From: Streptomyces natalensis ATCC 27448
GTDB lineage: Bacteria; Actinomycetota; Actinomycetes; Streptomycetales; Streptomycetaceae
Assembly: GCF_000935125.1 (NCBI RefSeq)
Contig: NZ_JRKI01000029.1
Span: forward strand, 496,001 to 560,000
Direction: 5' to 3'
Length of the DNA stretch: 64,000 bases
Below the pieces are notes generated by a model. It saw nothing but the letters and a program-made list of their open reading frames with translations, did no database searches and was not told the origin of the DNA. The translations under genes and the position numbers were made by a program. This document shows positions 59,375-64,000 of the stretch, in pieces (the stretch's first letter is position 1; every line of letters begins with the position of its first letter).

Positions 59375-59917
59375 TCAGTCGCTGTCGACGGGAACTCGCC
59401 GCAGCTGGCGTACGAGCGTGGCGCGGTGCAGATCGGCGACGGGGGCGAGGAGATCCGGATGTCTCAGTAGCGCCGCTGCCCGGCGGTCGTGGTCATCGGG
59501 CCGGGTCAGCCGGCCGAAGTCGAGCGGCAGTCCCGCGGCGTGCTCGCACGCGGTGAGCGCGGCCACCGCGGCATCGGCCAGATCGGGCGCGGTGAGCAGA
59601 CAGGCGGCCCAGCTCGCCACGACCTCGTCGACCCAGCTGCGCCACGCCTCCTCCGCTCCCCCGGCGTCTCCGTCCTCCCCGCAGGCGGCCGCATCGGCCC
59701 CGGTGAGCCAGTCCAGCCGTCCGGAGCCGCCCGGACCGACGAGGGCGACCAGTCCCGCGTCGGCTGCCGTGGGATACCGCAGCCATGCGGCGACGGTGGC
59801 CGCCTGCCGGGCCTGGGCCTGGGCCCGTGCCGCGTCGAAGGCGCCACCCGTTACGGGGTAGGAGCGCAGGAGCCACTGCGTGGTCGAGGCTATGACCGAG
59901 GAGATGTCGGCAGACAA
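59375..59917 (-). CDS. Conserved-looking protein of unknown function
   Basis: The 180-residue protein is mainly helical and Ala-rich: SSVIASTTQWLLRSYPVTGG, ARAQAQARQAATVAAWLRYP, AWRSWVDEVVASWAACLL, and VADLHRATLVRQLRRVPVD. There is no signal peptide and no motif I recognise. The start appears to be TTG at 59917 with AAAGGA about nine bases upstream; no ATG or GTG fits nearby. It is convergent with the small basic-protein gene and divergent from the hemerythrin gene. Confidence 0.6.
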   Translation of the reverse strand: MSADISSVIASTTQWLLRSYPVTGGAFDAARAQAQARQAATVAAWLRYPTAADAGLVALVGPGGSGRLDWLTGADAAACGEDGDAGGAEEAWRSWVDEVVASWAACLLTAPDLADAAVAALTACEHAAGLPLDFGRLTRPDDHDRRAAALLRHPDLLAPVADLHRATLVRQLRRVPVDSD

Positions 59918-60228
59918 GGCACGGCGTCCTTTCGCTGGCGCATGCTGGCTGCGGTGGAAGGGGGCCTTACGGGGCCGATCAAGCTGCTCCAGACCGCCCC
60001 GTGGAGCGCGGACGCCCGGAAGCCTAGACGTAAGCCGGTTCGCCCGAAATGACGCAGATCACTCCTCTGCGTACGGATCGGGTGAAACCGCCGCGCCAAC
60101 CGGGCCCTCGGCCCGCCCCGTCCGTTAGCCGCCTCGGGACACGGGAATCGCTGGATGCGCGCGCCCGCCGCACCGCTCGCGGGCGCCCCAACGCACCACT
60201 TCAGGGATTCGCCACTTCAGGAGGCACC
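59918..60228. other. Divergent intergenic region
   Basis: About 310 bases between the unknown protein and the hemerythrin gene, holding both promoters. TGACGCAGATCACTCC near 60050 is followed by TCTGCGTA, a loose inverted repeat (ACGCAGA/TCTGCGT) at about 60051-60073. No gene was recognised; the plus-strand open frame from 60049 is an unsupported extension of the hemerythrin gene. Confidence 0.45.
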
Positions 60229-60789
60229 ATGGCGCACGGCGGCGACATCATCGAGGAGCTGACCTCGGACCACCGCGAGGCCGAGGAGGTGTTCCGGCAG
60301 ATCACGATGCTGCCCAGCGGCCACCAGGACCGCAAGCGCCTGATCGACCACCTCACGATCGATCTGGTGCGGCACTCGGTCGCCGAGGAGCAGTACCTCT
60401 ACCCGACGGTGCGCGAGCGCCTGCCGCAGGGTGCCGCCCTGGCCGACAAGGAGATCGGCGATCACTCGGCGGTGGAAAAGCTGCTCAAGCGGCTCGAAGG
60501 GTGCGCCGCCGACGATCCGCAGCTCGACCAGTTGTTCATGGCCGTGAAAGAGGCGGTCACCAGCCACGTGGAGGACGAGGAGAACCACCTCTTCCCACAG
60601 CTGCGCCGGGCCTGCTCACCGGAGGAACTGGCCAAGCTCGGCGACAAGGTCCGGATGGCCAAAAAGGCCGCGCCGACCCGCCCCCACCCGGCCGCGCCGA
60701 CCACTCCTCCGGCCAACAAACTCCTGGCACCGGGGCTCGGCCTCGTCGACCGGGCGCGAGACTACGTCACCGGGCGCGGCAGGTCCTGA
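60229..60789 (+). CDS. Hemerythrin HHE domain protein
   Basis: The 186-residue cytosolic protein has the four-helix hemerythrin pattern of metal ligands: ELTSDHREAEEVF (His), LVRHSVAEEQYLYP (His and Glu), IGDHSAVEKLL (His), and SHVEDEENHLFPQLR (His, Glu, His). Such domains bind a di-iron centre and sense or bind oxygen, nitric oxide or iron. The C-terminal 50 residues are Pro/Lys-rich with a terminal helix. CAGGAGG precedes the ATG. It converges on the carbonic anhydrase gene with 25 bases between stops. Confidence 0.92.
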   Translation: MAHGGDIIEELTSDHREAEEVFRQITMLPSGHQDRKRLIDHLTIDLVRHSVAEEQYLYPTVRERLPQGAALADKEIGDHSAVEKLLKRLEGCAADDPQLDQLFMAVKEAVTSHVEDEENHLFPQLRRACSPEELAKLGDKVRMAKKAAPTRPHPAAPTTPPANKLLAPGLGLVDRARDYVTGRGRS

Positions 60790-60814
60790 GACGGATCCGC
60801 ACCCGGTTGAGCGG

Positions 60815-61468
60815 TCACGAGGCGAGGCCGACCGGGACGTCGAGTCCCCGGACCGCGACCGGGCGTGCGCTGCCGTCGGCCAGGCGGTAACACAGCCCCA
60901 CCACGGCGGCCCGCCCGGCGGCGACGCGTTCGGCGAGGACCCGGGAGCGGTCCAGCAGGAGGTCCACGGTGTGCCGTATGTGCTCGGCCAGGATCTCGTC
61001 GGCCTTGAGGAATCCAGCAGCCCGGGCCGCGAGCACGCTGGGCGTCACCCGCTCGACCACGTCCCGGACGTAACCGGTCGGGGCCACGCCCTCCTCCATC
61101 GCGGCGCATGCGGCCGCGACCGCACCGCACGAGTCGTGGCCCAGGACCACCAGCAGCGGGCAGTCCAGCAGGCTGACCCCGTACTCGATGCTGCCCAGCA
61201 CCTCCGTCCCCACGACGTGGCCCGCGGTGCGCACCACGAACAGGTCCCCCAGACCGCGATCAAAGATGATCTCGGCGGCGAGCCGGGAATCGGAGCATCC
61301 GAACAGCACGGCGAACGGGCTCTGGGACGGTGCGATCTCGGTGCGACGCGCGGCGTCCTGGTTCGGGTGCTCCGGCGTGCCCGCGACGAATCGCCGATTG
61401 CCGGCCAGCAGCAACTCGTAGGCTTCGCCGGGGGTCAGGGGCTGATGCTGGGGCTGCGTAGGGGGCAT
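60815..61468 (-). CDS. Beta-class carbonic anhydrase
   Basis: The 217-residue cytosolic enzyme interconverts CO2 and bicarbonate. Zinc ligands are in place: Cys in FGCSDSRLAAE with its Asp-Arg dyad, and His-x-x-Cys in GHDSCGAVAAA. FVVRTAGHVVGTEVLGSIEY is the family signature stretch. I chose ATG 61468, which begins the family-like N-terminus (Met-Pro-Pro-Thr); a longer open frame to 61624 runs through the repeat array and is Arg-rich. No strong ribosome binding site is seen. It is divergent from the HicB-like gene. Confidence 0.92.
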   Translation of the reverse strand: MPPTQPQHQPLTPGEAYELLLAGNRRFVAGTPEHPNQDAARRTEIAPSQSPFAVLFGCSDSRLAAEIIFDRGLGDLFVVRTAGHVVGTEVLGSIEYGVSLLDCPLLVVLGHDSCGAVAAACAAMEEGVAPTGYVRDVVERVTPSVLAARAAGFLKADEILAEHIRHTVDLLLDRSRVLAERVAAGRAAVVGLCYRLADGSARPVAVRGLDVPVGLAS

Positions 61469-61593
61469 GCCCGCAGCGTACGACCAAGCCCGTGCGCCGC
61501 GCGGAGAGGATCGCCGCGGTCCACCGCTGCGAGCCGCTCGGGGGGGCGAGGCCGAGCCTGCGAGGCGCGACAGGCCGCCCTCGCGCGACACCG

Positions 61594-61663
61594 CATGGCG
61601 CCACATGGCATCACGCGACATCACTCGGCATCACGCGGCACCGTATGGCATCACATGGCGCCA
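61594..61663. repeat. Seven tandem 10-bp units in the intergenic region
   Basis: CATGGCGCCA, CATGGCATCA, CGCGACATCA, CTCGGCATCA, CGCGGCACCG, TATGGCATCA and CATGGCGCCA follow one another without gaps. An eighth CATGGCGCCA lies at 61744-61753. The consensus is CATGGCATCA. A period of 10 bp places the units on one helix face. The array lies in the divergent gap upstream of a ribbon-helix-helix protein gene, so it may be that protein's operator. Confidence 0.7.
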
Positions 61664-61765
61664 CTGGTCGCCCTCCTCGCCTTTCACCAGCTCAGGGCCG
61701 CCATCTCACGTCTGCACCACGTGAGACACCACCGGGACTTGCGCATGGCGCCACTTCGGTGCCAT

Positions 61766-61777
61766 CATGACGTCATG
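61766..61777. promoter_or_regulatory. 12-bp palindrome overlapping the HicB-like start codon
   Basis: CATGACGTCATG is a perfect palindrome whose last three bases are the start codon at 61775. A repressor bound there would block transcription, and the RNA would fold over the start. No ribosome binding site is visible upstream of the start. Confidence 0.45.
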
Positions 61778-62293
61778 GACCTCACTCCGTATGTCGACAC
61801 CCTGCGTCGCGAGCTCGCGGTGGCCGCCGAAGCCGGCGGGGAAGATGCTCGCGAACTGGCCGAGCGGCTCACCACTCCTCTGGAGTCGGCGACCCGTCTG
61901 ACCATGCTCAATGTGCTCTCCGCCGCGATGGACGAGATCACCCGCGAGCTCGCCCCCGGCTCGGTCGACGTACGGCTGCGCGGGCTGGACCCCGACTTCG
62001 TGGTGACGCTGCCGCCCAGTGACAGCGGCCACCCGGAAGCGACGGCCGGACCCGCCGAACCGCTCGCGGCGCCGCTCTCCTCGGAGGGCGACGAGGGTGG
62101 CACCGCCCGCGTCAATCTGCGACTGCCGGCCCACCTCAAGGCGCGCGCCGAGGAGGCCGCGAACCGCGAGGGCCTGTCGCTCAACGCGTGGCTGGTGCGC
62201 GCCGTGTCGGCCGCGGTCGACGGCGGCGCGCGGCCGCGTACGACGGAGAAGAGCCACGCCGTCGGACAGAACTTCAAGGGCTGGGTGCGCTAG
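61775..62293 (+). CDS. HicB-antitoxin-like protein with ribbon-helix-helix domain
   Basis: The 172-residue protein has a helical N-terminal half (MDLTPYVDTLRRELAVAAEA; ARELAERLTTPLESATRLTM) and a C-terminal Arc/HicB-type ribbon-helix-helix: RVNLRLPAHLKARAEEAANR, then EGLSLNAWLVRAVSAAVDGG. RHH proteins bind DNA as dimers, often on repeated sites. No HicA toxin gene is adjacent, so a toxin-antitoxin role is not supported; regulation of the next gene (DUF4097), 83 bases downstream on the same strand, is likely. An alternative start at 61745 exists, but MDLTPYVD is the usual N-terminus. Confidence 0.85.
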   Translation: MDLTPYVDTLRRELAVAAEAGGEDARELAERLTTPLESATRLTMLNVLSAAMDEITRELAPGSVDVRLRGLDPDFVVTLPPSDSGHPEATAGPAEPLAAPLSSEGDEGGTARVNLRLPAHLKARAEEAANREGLSLNAWLVRAVSAAVDGGARPRTTEKSHAVGQNFKGWVR

Positions 62294-62376
62294 CCGCGCC
62301 CGCGCCCGCTCCACTTCACCCACACCACGTCCCCACCAGCGGGGACGACGATGAGACCCAAGAGGACGGGACAGCT

Positions 62377-63222
62377 ATGCCTTCTTTCGACACTCCCGAA
62401 CCGATCTCGGCAACCGTGCATGTGGAGGCCGGTTCCATCCAGTTCACCGCGGGCGAGCGCCTCGACACGGTCGTCGAGGTGCGGCCCCGCGACCCGAAGC
62501 TGGACCGCGATGTGCGGTCGGCCGAGCAGACCGAAGTCACGTACGCAAGCGGCGTCCTGACCGTCAGGACCCCCAAGCTGCGCAATTCGCTTCGCCGCCC
62601 GGGCACCGTCGATGTGACGGTCGAACTGCCCACGGGCTCCCGCATCGATATGACCGGCTCCTGGGCCCAGGTGCTCGGCGAGGGCCGGCTCGGCGAGGCC
62701 CGTGTGAAGACCTCCGCGGGCGATGTACGCCTGGACACGACCGGGCCGCTGGATCTGACCGCATCGCACGGCTCGATCACCGTGGACCGCGTCGAGGGCA
62801 GGGCCGAGATCACCACCAGCACCGGCAGCCTGCGCGTCGGCCTCGTCGACGGCCCCGCCGTTCTGAAGAACTCGCACGGCACCACGACCATCGGTGCCGC
62901 GACCGGCGAGCTGCGGGTGAGCAACGCCAACGGCGACATCGACATCCGGCGCGCCGAGAACTCGGTCACCGCCACCACCGCCCACGGCACCGTGCGCGTG
63001 GCCGAAGTGGCCCGCGGCACCGTCCAGTTGGAGACCTCCTACGGCGCCATCGAGGTCGGCATCCGCGAGGGCACGGCCGCCTGGCTCGACGCCAGCTCGC
63101 GCTCCGGGCAGGTGCGCAACGCGCTCACCGAGTCCGAGTCCCCGGAGAAGGCCGAGGACACCGTCGAGGTCCGCGCCCGTACCCGGTACGGCAACATCGA
63201 CATCCTCCGCGCCAAGCCCTGA
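62377..63222 (+). CDS. DUF4097 family beta-repeat protein
   Basis: The 281-residue protein is built from repeated short beta strands of the DUF4097 type: VHVEAGSIQFTAGERLDTVV, VKTSAGDVRLDTTGPLDLTA, SHGSITVDRVEGRAEITTST, SNANGDIDIRRAENSVTATT and TRYGNIDILRA. Such proteins form a beta-helix-like rod and are often encoded with RHH regulators and ABC transporters in Streptomyces. There is no signal peptide. It probably forms an operon with the RHH gene. Function is unknown. Confidence 0.85.
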   Translation: MPSFDTPEPISATVHVEAGSIQFTAGERLDTVVEVRPRDPKLDRDVRSAEQTEVTYASGVLTVRTPKLRNSLRRPGTVDVTVELPTGSRIDMTGSWAQVLGEGRLGEARVKTSAGDVRLDTTGPLDLTASHGSITVDRVEGRAEITTSTGSLRVGLVDGPAVLKNSHGTTTIGAATGELRVSNANGDIDIRRAENSVTATTAHGTVRVAEVARGTVQLETSYGAIEVGIREGTAAWLDASSRSGQVRNALTESESPEKAEDTVEVRARTRYGNIDILRAKP

Positions 63223-63243
63223 ACACCCCCGCGCACCCCACAC

Positions 63244-63368
63244 CATCCTCAACTCACGTCATCCTCAACTCACCCCATCCCTCGACTACTTCATCTCGGA
63301 ACGGGTGAGCCCATGAGTTCTTCTGTCATGCCCACATCACTCGCGCCCACATCACTCATGCCCACAAC
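63244..63368. repeat. Two short direct-repeat sets upstream of the P450 gene
   Basis: CATCCTCAACTCAC occurs at 63244 and 63260 (16-bp period). GCCCACATCACTC occurs at 63330 and 63345 with a partial third copy at 63360 (15-bp period). The second set lies inside the small ORF and encodes Met/Ala-Pro-Thr-Ser-Leu units. These look like slippage duplications. Confidence 0.7.
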
Positions 63369-63438
63369 GCATCAGGGCGGTCCGCAGTCGACGGCCGCCG
63401 TCCGGCCGCAGTTACCGCCACGAAAGGCAGTCCGATGA
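63313..63438 (+). CDS. 41-residue small ORF overlapping the P450 start, TTA-containing
   Basis: ATG 63313 begins a frame encoding MSSSVMPTSLAPTSLMPTTH, then QGGPQSTAAVRPQLPPRKAV and Arg. Its TGA overlaps the P450 ATG as ATGA (63435-63438), the arrangement of translationally coupled genes. Leu34 is a TTA codon, so reading through to the P450 may depend on bldA. The ribosome binding site is weak (GGTGAG). It has no aromatic residue, which argues against a P450-crosslinked RiPP precursor. It may be a coupling leader or a spurious frame. Confidence 0.4.
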   Translation: MSSSVMPTSLAPTSLMPTTHQGGPQSTAAVRPQLPPRKAVR

Positions 63439-64000
63439 GTAACACGGTTCCCGTCCCGCACGGCCTTCCCATGGAGCGCAATGCGGGCCCCTTCGACCCG
63501 CCCCGCGAGATCACCCGGCTGCGCGAGGCCCGCCCGGTCAGTCCCCTGGTCTTCCCCGATGGCCACGAGGGCTGGCTCGTCACCGGCTACGACGCGGTCC
63601 GCCAGCTCCTGGCCGACACCCGGTTCAGCTCCCGCCAGGACATCGGCGTGCTCCACCTGCCGTACGAGACCCCCGGCATGCCCGTCATGACCGAACCGTC
63701 CCCGCAGGTGCCGGGTTTGTTCGTCGCCATGGACCCGCCGGACCACACCCGGCTGCGGCGCAAGCTCACCGGCGCCTTCACCGTCAAACGCATGAAGCAG
63801 CTCGAAGAGCGCATCAGCGACATCGCCGAGCGGCAACTGGACGAGATGGCGCGGCTCACCCCGCCGGTCGACCTGGTCAAGGAGTTCGCGCTGCCGGTGC
63901 CCTCGCTGGTGATCTGCGAACTGCTCGGTGTCCCCTACGAGGACCGGGACAACTTCCAGGTCAACACGGTCAAGTTCATGGCCAAGGACGTGACGCTCGA
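63435..64000 (+). CDS. Cytochrome P450, N-terminal part, runs off the window
   Basis: The 188 visible codons match bacterial class I P450s: FPDGHEGWLVTGYDAVRQLL, DTRFSSRQDI, FVAMDPPDHTRLRRKLTGAF (the C-helix HTRLRR stretch that contacts haem propionate), and SLVICELLGVPYEDRDNFQV (start of the F/G-side helices). The haem Cys and I helix lie beyond the right edge. P450s use ferredoxin-delivered electrons to hydroxylate or couple organic substrates. The family (for example CYP105 or CYP107) cannot be decided from this part. No ferredoxin gene is visible in the window. Confidence 0.92.
   Translation, partial: MSNTVPVPHGLPMERNAGPFDPPREITRLREARPVSPLVFPDGHEGWLVTGYDAVRQLLADTRFSSRQDIGVLHLPYETPGMPVMTEPSPQVPGLFVAMDPPDHTRLRRKLTGAFTVKRMKQLEERISDIAERQLDEMARLTPPVDLVKEFALPVPSLVICELLGVPYEDRDNFQVNTVKFMAKDVTL

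Noticed and set aside
61594..61663. Repeat array as a CRISPR
   Set aside because: Units are 10 bp and contiguous, with no spacers, and no cas gene is present in the window.
61775..62293. HicAB toxin-antitoxin module
   Set aside because: No HicA-like small toxin gene lies on either side; the neighbour is a DUF4097 protein.
63313..63438. Small ORF as a P450-modified RiPP precursor (biarylitide or atropopeptide type)
   Set aside because: It contains no Tyr or Trp to crosslink and only one His; a coupling leader is the better reading.

Overview
The window is high-GC actinobacterial chromosome, almost certainly Streptomyces. The evidence is the strong G/C bias at third codon positions, many GTG starts and a few TTG starts, a complete conservon (cvnA-D), a tgmA/tgmB RiPP pair, paired DUF6230/DUF6114 genes, a DmdR-type iron box, and very rare TTA codons. 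Species cannot be named from the sequence alone. No rRNA, tRNA, CRISPR array, insertion sequence, integrase or prophage gene was seen; the region reads as chromosomal arm with many secreted, surface and regulatory genes.

Layout. 0-12.3 kb: a secreted papain-like protease cut by the left edge; a 1.2 kb gene-free stretch; a ZIP metal transporter behind an iron box; a PAS/GAF/SpoIIE phosphatase with an anti-sigma-type kinase domain; panD; two DUF6230 paralogues and a large DUF6114 repeat protein; a DUF4440 protein; a diacylglycerol/sphingosine-kinase-like protein. 12.6-21.3 kb: a LAL-type LuxR regulator, several membrane proteins, a QacA/EmrB-type exporter, a PLDc_N/SHOCT protein, a PEBP-family gene that looks frameshifted near its start, and a small NTPase. 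21.3-23.9 kb: a compact three-gene operon, each pair overlapping by ATGA, encoding an astacin metallopeptidase with four C-terminal nonapeptide repeats, an MvdC/D-type ATP-grasp ligase and a YbaY-like protein. I judge this the best candidate for an undescribed system in the window. 24-31 kb: an AI-2E-type permease, an orphan sugar-binding lipoprotein and the conservon. 31.1-32.3 kb: a recognisable ATP-grasp RiPP (graspetide) pair, tgmA-tgmB, with a TTA codon in tgmB and 12-bp iterons upstream.

32.5-44.1 kb is a cell-surface block: a polysaccharide-deacetylase-like lipoprotein, a DUF4232 lipoprotein, a DUF885 peptidase-like protein, and a minus-strand cluster of a double-HAMP membrane protein, PgsB, PgsC, an NlpC/P60 protein and a GT39-like glycosyltransferase. 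The cluster looks like a poly-gamma-glutamate-type capsule locus without a visible PgsA. 44.5-58.6 kb: two alpha/beta hydrolases (one with Asn in place of the nucleophilic Ser, behind a leader ORF and a hairpin), a lipoprotein, an SGNH hydrolase with a PKD-like tail and a TTA codon, a LysR regulator divergent from an MFS exporter, a secreted phosphoesterase, another MFS protein, a TolB-like protein and a secreted HAD phosphatase. 58.9-64 kb: small stress-type proteins, hemerythrin, beta-carbonic anhydrase, a ribbon-helix-helix regulator with a 10-bp repeat array upstream, a DUF4097 protein, a 41-codon TTA-containing small ORF overlapping a cytochrome P450, and that P450, cut by the right edge.

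Many bases are covered by long open frames antisense to real genes. These are an effect of high GC and are left out.
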